A DNA stretch of 64,000 nucleotides from Centropus unirufus. Taxonomy: Eukaryota; Chordata; Aves; Cuculiformes; Centropidae. Below are positions 1-31,200 of this stretch, in pieces. A program made the position numbers and the translations under genes. Each line of letters begins with the position of its first letter. The first letter of the stretch is position 1. The notes beneath the pieces are model-generated. The model saw only the letters and a program-made list of their open reading frames with translations. It made no database searches and was not told the DNA's origin. Location: the NCBI GenBank assembly GCA_013397695.1, contig VYZI01000169.1:1380570-1444569 (forward strand). The letters are read 5' to 3'.

Positions 1-472
1 GCATGTGGTTGAAGATACAGTACCTTGATGGGCATGGCTTAAAGTGATGAGAGCTATGCAAATGGCCTCTTCATTAGGACGCATATGGATGCTTAAGAAT
101 TACCACTAATTGATGTATTCTTAATTGCTGTAGCTTTTCTATCTGCCTCCAAATTAACCTCTTTTCAGAAAAGAGCAGGGCTCTTGCGTAAAGCAAACGT
201 TTCACAGGTTTCAGAGGTTCCCTCCTTGCCTTGCAGCCTGGGACCAGACACCTCTCTCCTGCAGCACCGTCTGAGTGGGTTTTGGTGTCCAGCGCCTTTG
301 AGGATCGCGTTGGGATGTTTTGCTGGCTGGGCAGCCTGTGCTTAGAGCCTCCTGCCCAAGCCTGCAGCCTTCCCGTTGGGTTCCCCGGTGTGGGGTCCGA
401 GGGGATCGGGTCAGGGCTCCACGTGCGTTGATGCCAGTCTGAATTGCTCTTGGCTTTCTGTCCTGGCCACAG
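1..472 (+). other. SMAD3: SMAD3 intron 1, 3' end
   Basis: Non-coding sequence before the first exon in the window. A 66-codon open frame at 231-431 shows no family resemblance and is taken as chance. I see no repeat here. Confidence 0.8.
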
Positions 473-19007
<18,535 letters not shown>

Positions 19008-22000
19008 GGAAGCATCTCCTGGGGGTGGGTGGGGGAAACCAAGACTCTGGGAAACGGGATTGGCTTAATCCTTAGCAAAATGCATCGTAACCAAATCCCA
19101 GTTACTGAAGTGATGAGGAAAAGAATCAAAAAGTGGGTTATCTTTGTTTTCTTTTGTTCTTCAAACAAAATCCCCATTTCAGCCACTTCCACTGAAACTG
19201 TCAGCACTTTGGGTACAACGCCGTGGGCCATCGCAGTTAGAATTCCAAGCTGAAGTTTATCATGATGAACTGGACTTTGTTCCAGCACAGAGCAGCCAGC
19301 GCTCTGCCCCCAGCCGTCTCGTGCTGGTCTGGCTGCTCGCTCCACACTGGTGGGAGCACACAGGGGCCACTGGGGGCTCGGAGGAAACTTCCCATTTGCC
19401 TCATGCACCTCCAGGCTCATCTCGTGCAGCATCGCTGCAAAGCCGTGGGACTTTGGCACGCCTCTTGCTCTTCATTCCTGCCACCATCCACCTGATGCAC
19501 AGCAGCCCTCCCTGGGATTGCAGCAGTGGGGGAAAAGGAAGTGTTTAAAGCACACGCAAGAACTGATTCCCCCAGAAACATTCCCAAAAGGAATGATTTT
19601 CCTAGTTGGACTGCTAAGGAGGAGGCAGAGTCTTGCTTTGCACCTGCGGGATGCAGCTGCTTCCCTGATGGTCTCAGACTGGGCTGACACAGAGCAAAAG
19701 GCTGAACTTGAGGCTGCTGCTGGCATTGCTACAGAAACTCGACTCGCACTGCTCACAGACTTTGTCCCATGGGGAGGTCTGGCTGACTAAGTTAAACCTT
19801 CCCTATTGAGCAGCCGATTTGCATTAACTACAGAAAGTTTGTATTCTCTTCTCTCACCACGCTGAGCAGTTTCTGCTGCTGAGGTCTGAGGGACTCAGTG
19901 GATTCGGTGCCCAGGTCTGCTCAAAGGCTGTGAGTGAACAGGCCCTTGCTGCCACGTTCAGAATATGCAATTTCTTATTTATCCCATGCTGTCACATGAC
20001 TGCGCACGAACCAGGACCCAACCCCCTCTGTTTAACACTTATTTCAGCTGGTTAAAATGCTCTGAGAAGGGATTTTGCCTGGGGAAATTGGGAAAGTGTG
20101 TATTTACTTGTATTATAAAATGTTCATTTTAAATAGAAATGTTCCAGACTGTTTAATATTTGTTTTCCCTGCAGCAACCATCATGGCAAAGAACTTCCAC
20201 AACTGGAAAAAAAAGCACTTGTTTTTGTGGTTCAGATTTGCCAAATAAGCCTCATTCCTTGGTCAGTGCTCTCCAGTTACCTGTGTCTTTAGAGCTGCAT
20301 TGAATATATATATTTGTGCCAAAATATCACAAGGGGGAGGGAGAAAGAGATCATGGGTTTCCTATGGAAATTCTCATATATGAAAGACAAACACATGGCC
20401 TGGCGCTGGTTCTTGGAAGGGCAACTCGGGTGGATTTGACAATGGTTTGTGCTAAGGCTTGAGCCCTGCAGTCACCAAGTGCGAGCGGCCCTGCCGAGCT
20501 CAGGGGAGTTTTTCCTGGTCCTAATGGCACCAAACACCCAGCAGGCATTCCCTGCCTGTTGGTAGGGAGGTTTTTCCAACGTGCTCCCCCCTTGGACACA
20601 GCTCTGTTCATCAGCCGCACCGCCTGGTTTGCAGAAACCCAGCTCTTTTGGACCTCAGGCACGGGCACTAGGGTCCCCTTAGTTGGTGGGAGCATGAGAA
20701 GAGGATCCAGAAGGCTCATTCCTGGTGTGCGTTTTCCCAGGCATGTGAAAGGGGGTGTTTTAGTTTTCTTCCAGAACCAAGAAATGGCATTTTGTAATGG
20801 AGTTTAAATCCTGAGAAAGCCTTGAAGTGGTGGCTGTGCTTCTGAGGGCTACAGGCACTTCCAAGTGTTCCTCTTGCAGGGTTTTGTCTGGCGCTCTTGC
20901 TGTGAGGCTCAGCTGTACCAGAGCCCTGGTGCTTTCTAGGATTCTCAGCTCTTTTTCAGACCTTGCAGTGTGTCCGATTTCACTCACAGCTCTGCTTGCA
21001 CAGACTTGTGCAATAGGAGCACCTGTATAGCCCAGTATTTCCTGGCCCCAGCCAACAGGTCTGTTGCTGTGGATTGACTTGGCGTGTGTTTCAGATGCAG
21101 GTTTCTAACAGTTGGAAACAAAAATTTGCCTTTTGTGGAAAGATTTGGCTTGTTATTTCAGTGAGAGCAAGAGAGAAATATGTGATGTAGAACAGGTCCA
21201 GGTTTCCTCCCTGAGTCTTTGAGTCATCTTTGCTTATTTGAGGGAGCAAACTGTTTTCAAGGTTCACATAATCCTGGAGGCAGGTGGACGCTAGGGCTCC
21301 TTTTGTGTTAGTAACAAAAATGACAGCATAAATTCCAGTGTAAGGGCATTTATTACCCAGGTCAGTGTGGGCAGGAGCCCAGCCTGACCATGCCACGTGC
21401 TGGACTAAAGCCTAACTGTAGTTAATGCACAAGGAATCACCACCTTGGCCAAAGCAGAATTGGACCTGGCTTTCCGCTATGAACCAGAGTTAGATCTTCT
21501 GCTCGATAAAGGATAATGAATTGCCAACTGTTATTAACAGATCCCTTCTGAAAAACAGGACTCAGATAACGCATAAAAACTTGGGTTAATCTCAGCTCCT
21601 CATCTCTGAAGTAAAATGCCTTTGAGTGGAAAATGTAAGCTGGTCCAGCAGGGCAGTCAGATAAAACGGAGGAGATTATCTTCACTCGAGTATTCATTTC
21701 CTCTCCTCCCCTTTGTTTGCCTTCTCACTACCTTCATAAAAGCTTTCTGGTTTCTCAAGTTCCCTTATAAAGTCAAACGGAATGGCCTGTACCGTGCAGC
21801 AGGTGAAGAGGTCCTGGTTGGAAAGGGGTGTGCTCCAAGGGCTGTGGTGCCTCCCAGATCAGCTCCCTGAGGACACGGATCGGGGGAAGAGGTGGCGATG
21901 GCCACGGGTGCCACGGGTCGCTGTGGGCAGTGGTGGCCCCAGGGAGCACAGGGCTGCTGCTTGGTTTGACTTGGGTCTAAACTTTATGAAAGGAGCTTTG

Positions 22001-23475
22001 CTGTAGCACAAAGGTGTGTGTGATCGGCGCTGCCCTCGCTTTGATTCCACCTCTGTACTGGGAATCTTCTCATGTTGTGGTAATCTTGGCTCGTTCACCG
22101 GGATTTCACGTTTCTGTGGCCAGTAGAGAGTCACTAACAGGGCCTTTGACTGTTAAACCAGTGTAGCCGTACACAAGGGCCTGGCTTCTGGCAGACGATT
22201 TCAATGGCCTTGTGCTTTTAAATGACTGTGGTGATTATTTTTGTTATTAATGTATTGAACTACATTGCAGTTCATCCTTTGTGTTGAGCTTGTAGAAGTT
22301 CTCCGGTGCTGCCCATTTGATTTCATTGCCAGGAATCATCATGTGTGTGTACAGAGATGGAGAAATCTCACCAGGACAGATTTCCCTAGAGCTCTGCCTG
22401 CCCACATTCACCACGAAAAGGCTGGGCTCACCGCGAGACAGTTCAGATAGTCCCCTCTTCCCTTAAGGATCACCATACTGAGCCATGCAGAGGCCTCAGA
22501 AGGGGGAATATTCAGGTCTCCACCTCAAGCAGCAAGTATTGACACACATGCCTTGTGCCACTTGGAAAAAGCCCAGGGAGCAAGAACACAGCTCAGTGCA
22601 GGACTGAGCCACAACACAACACAGACCATCTGGGAGCCTTCCCAGCTCCCTCAGGTCCTGGACAGGTAGGAGGAATAGGATGTCATGAATCTGCTGGTAA
22701 GCCAGGGTGAGGAGTCATCAGTCCCTCTGGAGTAGCTGGTTGAGTGGTGTGGGTAAGAAATTCAGTCATGTTTTATTATGTACGTGCTTTTGTGTTTATG
22801 TTGTCTCAATTATTCACATGAATCAGGTATTTACTTCTTAACAGAAAGGGCAAGTAAGGATTCAGAGGATGAACCCTTTCCTCTGTTCCTCTCTGGTGAC
22901 TGCTAGAAATCAGGCAGTTCCTGAGATGAGACTGAGCGCCTCACCTCAGAACTGAACAGACCCAAGCAGATGAAACACAACGAGGCCTTCTCCAGCAGGG
23001 CCTTTGCTGGTGGTGCTGCTTTATCCTTCGGCAGCCAGGCAGGTTCCCAGATGGGCCCTGGAGTTGTGCTCTTTTGAGATTTGTGAGGCTTTAAAGAGAC
23101 AATGAGTTTTTTTTTACTCCCCAACTGTTTTGGCTCTTGTTGTGTTTCCTCCAGTGTGTGGATCCGAGCAGGGTCTGCCCCAGTCTCTGCGGCCGAGGCC
23201 TCTCATTTGCTCTCCCGAGGAGGCAGCCCACCTTCCCCAGGCTGGGTTGAACCGTTCCCCCTTTGATAGCGATGTATGAGCATGTTTCATTAGCTTTAGC
23301 TTTTCCTAACCCCAGGTGATGTTACGGCCGGTGCTGTCACCGACCCGCCTGAGCTTGTTAAGCATTACTCGCCTGTTTGTTACTGAAGGCCTGTACCCTG
23401 TATGCCCTCTTCTTCCCTATGTGAAACTGTAAGTTCTATTTTTGACATTTTAATAAACTTCAATTTGAAAACTAA
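19008..23475 (+). other. SMAD3: SMAD3 3' untranslated region (inferred extent)
   Basis: It runs from the stop codon to just past the first canonical AATAAA that I find on this strand, at 23452. The length of about 4.4 kb is consistent with the multi-kilobase 3'UTR of mammalian SMAD3. I see no CR1 copy in it, in contrast to the introns. The exact cleavage site and any shorter isoforms cannot be read from sequence. Confidence 0.65.
23452..23457 (+). terminator. SMAD3: Putative SMAD3 polyadenylation signal AATAAA
   Basis: AATAAA sits in gacattttaataaacttcaa and is preceded by a T-rich stretch. It is the first canonical hexamer that I found after the SMAD3 stop on this strand. Confidence 0.65.
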
Positions 23476-25690
23476 GGCTCATGAGAAAATAAGGGTATTG
23501 TAAAATCATATTTAAGGACACAATCTGAGAGCGTTTGTAGCTCTGAACCCACAGATAATTCAGGGCCAGCAACATCTTTCAGCAAGGATCATTACGGTTG
23601 TTGCCAGTGTCTCGCACAAGATCTCGGTTCCAGGTAAGACCTTCATCGTTTTTACAGTTTGGGCAGTTTTGATGAAGGATTTAAAGCCAGAAATCAATTT
23701 TAAAGCAATATGAAAATAGCAACTGCTTCTTTTAAATTACAAAAGCTGAGGAGAGTGGGGCATGGTGGCTCCAAGAATTTATGGTCGAGCTGCTGGAAAA
23801 GCCAGGTGTGGCTCACTGTTCTCTCTCTGCCCAGGGTACAGAACTGTACCTTTAGCTTCACCTCACAGGTGTGAATTAGGAAACCCATTACTTCCCATTA
23901 CTGGAAGTGCAGAAGCAGCTGTGGAGGATCCACTGCCTTGTGCTCAGTGTCTTGAGGCAGACCCTGAAATACCTCGGTGTCTCTGCGGAGGAACTGACAG
24001 CCCATGCTGAAGCCAGGGGTTTGGCCTCTTGTTCACGTGTGAGAACAGGCAGAGGCACAGATGTGGCCACTGGTGATGAGGGGTGATGCTGCTTGAGGAA
24101 CAGCACGAGTCCTGGTCCAGCTCAGCAGCCTCCACCCACGTGTAACCTTAGAGAGAAACGTGGCTTCCCTCAGATCTCTTCCATCAAATCAGAGGTGATG
24201 GTTGGAAGAGACTCCTGGAGGGCTCTGGGCCAACCTTGTGCTCGATCCAAGATTGTCGCCAACACCAGCCCAGGTCAGCTGGGCTTTGGTCCAGACAGTG
24301 CTTAAAGAAAACAGAACAGGGATTCTGCCCGCCTCCTCCTGAGATGAGCCATTCCATGGCTGCTTTCTGTTCAGGTGGAAAAGATCTATCTTTGCCTCCC
24401 AGGCTGTAGTTTTGGCCGTTGCCCCTTGTTATTACGGGTTCCTGGAGGCTGTGGTCTCTGCAGTGAGGACGCTTCTCCCGCTGCCACGTGCACAGTCAGA
24501 AATGAAAAGCTACCCAAGCTTAAATGGTGGTAGCTGCAGGGTGGAGGAATCCTTCACACCAAACTGCTCAGCGGTGGGGGGTGGGATGCCATGGATATGG
24601 CCCTGTGCTGCTTGTCCTTCCCGGAACAGCGCAGGAGGGCACTGCGGGCCAGGAGATGCCCATTCAGCTGGCCGTGAGAGGGCATCCCCTCAGGGCACCA
24701 TGAAGCCACGGCACACTGTGACCAAACGCAGTGTGCTCCTATTGTTCCTCCTAGAATTGCACTGAAATCCAGGGGATTTTGGTTGTTTTTCCTGACGGAG
24801 ATTTAACAAGAGTGGTTTTTCCACTCAGTTTTCCAACAGTGCGGTAAGGAGAGGGTCTTGTCCAGGCTTTGTGCTGGGGCTGGCAGGACTCGAGTGCGAT
24901 GCAGTAACTCAGCTCTGAGCTGTGTTCTGTTTGCTGTCACCTAATGCAGCGTGGGTTTCAGTGCCAGTCTTCTCATCTGCACTGACAATGGGAGCTGTAG
25001 CAAAGCAGGGGTTTCATAAATGAAAAATCTCAAAAAGAAAACAAAACAAAAAGAAGGAATTGATTCCATGGTTTCGGCTTGGGCAGAAGGTGGACAATGC
25101 ACAGCTGGCCTGTACTGCGGGGAAGTCCTCACACAAGTGTCCTCAACCCTTAGCCCTGCGGCCTGGCTGGTGCAGCAACACCTGTGCTGACTCCGACTGG
25201 GCAATGCCCCACCAGCAACTGGTCACTCTGAAACTGGGGGAGCAGGAAATCTCTGGTTTTATCCTTGATATGAGTGGGTCTGGATTGAGGTTTCAGCCCT
25301 GCCTCCGTACTTTCTCCTGGCTTGCAGGACTGTTCCCCTCCGCCCCCCGCAGGTGATGCAGTAAGATCCCCCGCACCAGGAGATTCGATGGAGTGGCTCA
25401 GGGAAGGGAGGGACTCCCAGGCTGCTTCCTACCATACCACCTTCCTGGTTCTTCCCATCAATTCATGCTTGCTTGTCCCATCAGGGCCTGCTCCGTGCTT
25501 TCAAAGACTGGTCCTCACCACTGCCTCTACCAAGGGCTGTGTCTGTCTCCAGAATTATTTCCTAGAGCACAAATCACTTCCTGTTTGTAGCTGGAGAAGC
25601 ACGTTCCCCAACTGGCAATTCCCGAGATAAGGCATCGCTTATGGAAACTGAGCTGCTGCTGCCTTGTAAAAAGGCAGCAAAGAACTTGGT
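23476..25690. other. Intergenic region between convergent SMAD3 and AAGAB
   Basis: No exon of either gene is recognised here. It contains one degenerate antisense CR1 (24188-24420) and a short A-rich run near 25025-25055. The right edge depends on which AAGAB poly(A) signal is used. Confidence 0.6.
24188..24420 (-). repeat. Degenerate CR1 fragment, antisense
   Basis: It shows aggtgatggttggaagagac, then ggagggctctgggccaacct and ctcccaggctgtagttttgg. These blocks resemble the minus-strand CR1 3' region but with many changes, so it is an older or different subfamily copy with approximate limits. Confidence 0.6.
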
Positions 25691-25705
25691 TTTAGTTTGT
25701 ATCAC

Positions 25706-25711
25706 TTTATT
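25706..25711 (-). terminator. AAGAB: Candidate AAGAB poly(A) signal, distal
   Basis: Minus-strand AATAAA in atatttaataaagtgataca. A further hexamer lies between at 26372-26367. The distal site would give a 2.5-kb 3'UTR. Confidence 0.4.
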
Positions 25712-27332
25712 AAATATAAACTGTCCTGTGTAGATCACATGTAATGACAGCACATGTAGAGAGCTGGTTCATAAATGAGACAAGCGTCTCAATGTTCTTT
25801 GCTGCCTTCTTTTCCTCTGCTCCTTTCCCATTGATCACCATTGCACATCAAATATTTAGAAAGGAAAAAACAGTCTTGAGATCCCAAGAAGCCCCCATGG
25901 AACACTGTTCCCTACGTGGAAGGACTGACCATAGCTCCCTGTGCTGGGAGAGAGGAGGAAAGAATGGGAGGAGATGGCAAAGTCATAGTGAGGCCCAGCA
26001 GCTGGTTTGAACCGTTCAGTTTGGAAGGGGTGGCCTGGGCAGACGTGGGTCCCAAAATACATCCTTACAGGAGGAACATTTATGCTTAAATACAAGTATT
26101 TCACTCTGCTGGAGCTACTGCTCTGTCTTTGTATGAGAGGCGCTTTTCAGGCTGCAAAGAAGGCTTCAATTCCATTTCTTAAGAATTGAAAGTGCTGCAG
26201 TTTTCACCCAGTGAATGATTTGCAACCCTCCAAGGCGCCTGTGACTTTAGCTTTGCTTACCCTAAGAGGAAGAGACAGCAACTGTCAGGAACCCCTGTGA
26301 AAGCACTTTCAAGATTTAAAGCTGTCAAATAATTGATGGGAAGCTGCTGTCTCCAGCCTCATGGAATTTATTGACACGAAAAAGCAGACAATGGCAAAGT
26401 TTGAGGTTGCAGAACCCGGCACAGCTTCAGGTTGATAAGGAAATGCCCTTGGGGAAAAGACCTGCTGTTTCCTCAGGTATGGGTACATTGGACAAGCACC
26501 AGAGGGGACCTGGTTCCTCAGCAGGGCACCTGCTGACCACCTCTTCCCACTGACCCCCAGGCTGTACCTGACACGTGTCGGCAGCAGCAAAGGTGATGAC
26601 GAATGCATTTACCCATCCTCGCTCTTCTGCAGCAGCCTCTGCCTTGGTCTGGTGTCTTGCAGTTTTATGCTCTCCAGAAACCGTGTGCCTGTGCAGAAGG
26701 TGACAGTAAATCTAAGACTAAGCCTAAGGACACAGGACTATGTTCTGACCCCTGATACCACAAGGCAGCAAGGTGAGACTGGCTCTCTGGTGCCTTCCAA
26801 CGCACACATGAACACCGCACTGCAATCCGGCCCCAGGTGACAGCATGGGGTTTGGAATCACAACTTTTCTCTTTAGGTACTTAGGGCAGAATTCACTGGC
26901 AAAAGCAATCCTTGGGAACCAAGAATTGTAGAAGGGACAGGGAACATCACCTCTGGAACAGCAGCAAAACAATGGCTTGTCTTTAATCCTGAATGTAGTT
27001 TCTGATGGAAACCCAGAGAGCGTGGCAGCACCTGCCTCGCCAAGGGAAGGACCATGTACACACAAACACAATTCAAAGCCCAGGGCCAGCTGTAATCGCT
27101 CTGGCACTCAGGATTAACCTCACAGCCTTGGCACAGCACCCCCCAACAGGGTACAATTCAGCAACTTTCTCTTCATGGCTCATATAAATCTGGTTTGTTT
27201 TAACTGGTAAAGTCAGCTATAAAGCGACATAAAACCATCAAATGGGCCTGCATTGAAAATGTGGAGCTTAGAATTAAGTAGTCACTTAACAACCACCCGC
27301 CATATGTGGAAAGATAACTGATAGTAAATTTG

Positions 27333-27338
27333 TTTATT
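27333..27338 (-). terminator. AAGAB: Candidate AAGAB poly(A) signal, proximal
   Basis: TTTATT on plus reads AATAAA on minus. It is the first canonical hexamer that I found after the AAGAB stop and lies just past the CR1 copy. Confidence 0.4.
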
Positions 27339-27464
27339 TAAACTCCAAAGAGGAAACAATAAAAATGTTAATTTGAAAAATGTAAACTCATTATTATTTC
27401 CTCTAAGTGCGTGCATTGTCTTCCAGAACTCTCTGAGAGGGAATAAAATTCCCAACCATACCCT

Positions 27465-28040
27465 GGGCTGCATCCAAAGCTGCATGGCCAGCAGGGCAAG
27501 GGAGGGACTTCTCCCCTTCTGCTCCATCTCATGAGACCCCACCTGGAGTCTTGTGTCCAGTTTTGGAGTCCCCAACATAACGAGGAGATGGAACTGTTGG
27601 AATGGGTCCAGAGGAGGCCACAGAGATGATCTGAGGGCTGGAGAACCTCTGCTATGAGACCAGGCTAAGAGAGTTGGGGTTGTTCAGCCTGGAGAAAGCT
27701 GCTGGGAGACCTTAGAGCAGGTTCCAGCACTGAAAGGGGCTTCAGAAAAGCTGGGGAGGGGCTTTTTACAAGGGCCTGAAGTGACAGGATGAGGGGAATG
27801 GCTTTAAATTAGAGGATTTAGATGAGATATTAGGAAGAAATTCTTCACGCTGAGGGTGGGGAGGCCCTGGCCCAGGTTGCCCAGAGCAGTGGTGGCTGCC
27901 CCATCCCTGGAGGTGCTGAAGGCCAGTTTGGATGGGGCTTGGAGCCCCCTGATCCAGTGGGAGTCGTCCCTGCCCATGGCAGGGGGTTGGACTGGATGGA
28001 TTTTGAGGTCCCTTCCAACCCAAACCATTCCATGATTCCA
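27465..28040 (+). repeat. CR1 retroposon, relatively long copy, antisense to AAGAB
   Basis: It runs from about ccaaagctgcatggccagca through atgagaccccacctggagtc and ttgttcagcctggagaaagc to the tail cccttccaacccaaaccatt ccatgattcc. About 575 bases make it one of the two longest CR1 copies in the window. It lies in the predicted AAGAB 3'UTR. Confidence 0.93.
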
Positions 28041-28219
28041 AATGAAGAGTCTCTCATCATCACTACCCACAGGTGCTGTGGAATGTCTTACTACAATGAC
28101 ATGGAGTCTCCCTGAACCAGAGAGAGCAACTACTGCTAAATGGGCTTTTCCCAACAAACGCTCTCTGCCAGACAAGCTCGCTCTGTCAGGGTTGCTGTTG
28201 CTTACGGCTCCAGGAGAGC

Positions 28220-28297
28220 TTAGTTTTCTTCATCTGAGGAGAGGCCTTCGATTTCATCTCTGTCTCCCCCAATCGCCATCCAGAAAGCTTTGGCCAC
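28220..28297 (-). CDS. AAGAB: AAGAB last coding exon
   Basis: The acceptor is ccgttgttag. It encodes VAKAFWMAIGGDRDEIEGLS and then SDEEN followed by TAA at 28222-28220. The last residue is Asn where human has His, and the rest is identical as far as I recall. Confidence 0.95.
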   Translation of the reverse strand: MAKAFWMAIGGDRDEIEGLSSDEEN

Positions 28298-31200
28298 CTA
28301 ACAACGGAAAGAAGGAAATGCTTTCAAATGACTGAAGATTTGGCATTTACCACCCAAAAATTAGGAGTCGCGCAGCAGCCAAATCAAGCAACCCCATTTC
28401 TAGGTACAATGCCCACGCTCTCTGAAGGAATTCCAGCACCACAGAGGCAATGATTTAGAATGCATGGGAGCAAATGTTTTGTCCAATTTTCTTGTACTTT
28501 TTCTAATTAAGGCATGAATAAACTCTCCCTTCCAATCAAGGCTCCTCCATTGACTCCAGTGGAAGCTGCGTTGCACCTTCAGTGACTGTGGGGCCTTCTG
28601 GAAGGGGAAAATAATTCTGGAAGGAAAAGTCTTTCCTGGTGTCTCAGAATTCCAGGTTTGTTATTTGATTGTTGGGAGACACCAGTCAGTCTTCGCAGGC
28701 CTGTGCAGTTTGTTCTTTCTACCCTTAATACAGGAATTCTACAAGTGAATTAACTGTGGCTTAGAAAGGAAGAACCCCATTTTTAACCACTTCAGTGCCA
28801 ATTTCAGACCCTCACCTTTTCGGCGTGCAGTTTTCTTTGTTCGTGAGGCAACACCGCAGCTTTATCTGTGGAGAAGAACATGACTTAGGTTGTCAATCTC
28901 AGGATTGTGCAGGGAGGGAAATGCCTACCTCAGCTGTTTTAGGGAACCACCAAGAACCCAGTTAAAGATCATTTAAAAGGGATCTCATTTAGGAAAAGCA
29001 ATTCCCCAAACCCAGAAAGCTGATGCTTCTGAGCCCACAGGATTTCATCTCAAATAGGAGAAGCTTTAAACTTCAAGACTGGCACGCAGCTGCGGGGCTG
29101 AAAGTCAAGGTGTGCTTATAGAACAAACTGGGTTGTTCAGGGCGGACAAAACCAATGCGATAGCAGTCAGCTGAGCGACTTGTACTTTCAAAAGCACTGT
29201 TGAGATGAAGGGCAAATGAATGGGAAGATCAGCTGCTTATAAAAAAAACCTCTGCTGGGAGAGGAGGGATTTGTACAATCTTCCCATCCCACACGTTGGC
29301 TTTCGTGCCTTTGAGTGGTTACAAGAGATGCTGAAGCTCTGTCTGCCTGTCCGTCCTTCCTGGCTACGTCACCTTTCATTTCTTTCAGCTTTGAGAAGAG
29401 CCGTTCAAAGTTCTCCAGGTCACCGTCTCGTGTGGTCAGGCTGGCCAGCTCCTGAATGTCCATATCCAACATGGGATCTGGAAGAAATGTGTAGGTTGGG
29501 GTAGGGTGAGTGATTCTGTTTGTCAGCAGGTGGGAAGACCTTTCTGATAAACATGGTTTTAACATGCGCAAATCCCATTTGCAAAGTAACCCCCAAAAGG
29601 AGGGAAGGAAACATTTAATTTACTCATTGTTCACACAGACACTCACAGTATCGTTACAGCGGTGATTAATTGTGGTGCTTTACATTGCCAGAGTGTTTCT
29701 GAGTTCATACAATATTTAAGGATTCCTGGTTAATATAAAATGCCCTGTCTAAGAACAGGCACGGAGTAAATTAAAGAGTAATGAGACCATGCTTAGACCA
29801 CAATTAATAACATCCAATGTTCAGAAGATCTCCCCATAGCCTGTAAGAAGTCCCATCTCCTGGAACAGTGTAATTATTTAGGAACCTGTAGCTTAAAACT
29901 CTTAAAGCACTCAGGAGGTCCTAAGTAGAGTGAGCTTCAATCACCACTTGCTGGGACAAACTGTAATGGCTTTTATCTGAGGGGAGACCTCATCGCTCTC
30001 TACAACTGCTTGAAAGGAGGCTGTAGTGAGGTGGAGGTTGGTCTCTTCTCCTGGTAGCCAGTGACAGGACAAGGGGAAATGGCCGCAAGAACGTTCAGGT
30101 TGGATATTAGGAGGAATCTCTTTACTGAAAGGATTGTCAAGCACTGGAAGAGGCTGCCCAGGGAGGTTGTGGAGCCACCATCCCTGGAGGTGTTTAAGGG
30201 ACAAGTAGATGTCATACTTGGGGATGTGGTCGGGTGGTAGACCTAGCAGGGCTGGAGCGATGGCTGGACTTGATGATCTTAAAAGTCTTTTCAACCAAAA
30301 CCACTCCGCGAGCTGCACCCACAAAGCCTCAAGCTTTATTCTTATGGAGCTGTTTCTAGAGGTGCACAATACACACATCAGGAGCTTTCACAGAATCTGA
30401 CCTGAATGCCAGGGCTCTGCCTACCCAAAGCTGGGCCCATTTCCCCAAGGAGCACACACTTGAAGTCCAAGAAATTCATGTCTACTGGCTCTGGCAAGCA
30501 CATTTACGCCACACTTCCCACTAAGAAGAAGCCAGTGGCTTGCTGGGACCACCCCAGCCAGGGCTGCCTGCTCCAAAGTATCTGCCAGGTAGGGAGGGAG
30601 GAGCTTACCTACAAGGCTGTCAACCTGCAGGTCGGCCGTGCTAGCACCATCGTCTCTGTTGTCCACCTGAGCTTCTCTGCCTGCTGCTGCTGGATTGGAC
30701 TGTCAGGAAACAAACAGGAATCAGAGAATCTAGTACCATATCTAAAAAATATCATCACCGAATCAGGTGCTTCCTGGTTTGACCTCAGAAACTTTATCTT
30801 AAATGGTTCCTGTAAAGCCTGCACCACATGAAAAGCCACTTTTGCACCAATGTAAACAGATACCATGAAGGTTTGCTATGATCCATCTGCTGTGTTTTAA
30901 ATAACCCGTATCAACTGATAGGGTTTTCTTTTTTTTTCACAAAATACTGTTGTTGGATATTAATGGAAACCAACATCTTCAGTGGAGGTTTTAATAATCT
31001 TTCCTTGGATTTAGTGAGTTGTCTGGGGTAAAATATTTACACAGCGTGGAAGTCAGGGTGATCAACACCTAACACCAATAACAACATTCAGGGAAAGTCA
31101 TGATCTCTGAGGCAGCTCACAGGGGGGCTTGTAAAAAAAATGCAGTTTTTCAGCCTTCAGAAACATTCCCTTTAAATTGCATTCCAAAAGGCTGTGAAGC

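Larger units (their letters stand above)
27310..28219 (-). other. AAGAB: AAGAB 3' untranslated region, minimum extent
   Basis: It reads on the minus strand from the stop to the first AATAAA (27338-27333). Most of it is a CR1 copy inserted opposite to the gene (27465-28040 on plus). If the hexamer at 25711-25706 is used instead, the 3'UTR would be about 2.5 kb, nearer the multi-kilobase mammalian one. I cannot decide between them. Confidence 0.5.

Noticed and set aside
28507..28512. AATAAA on plus near the AAGAB last exons
   Set aside because: It is on the strand opposite to AAGAB and about 5 kb past the SMAD3 end, so it belongs to neither gene.
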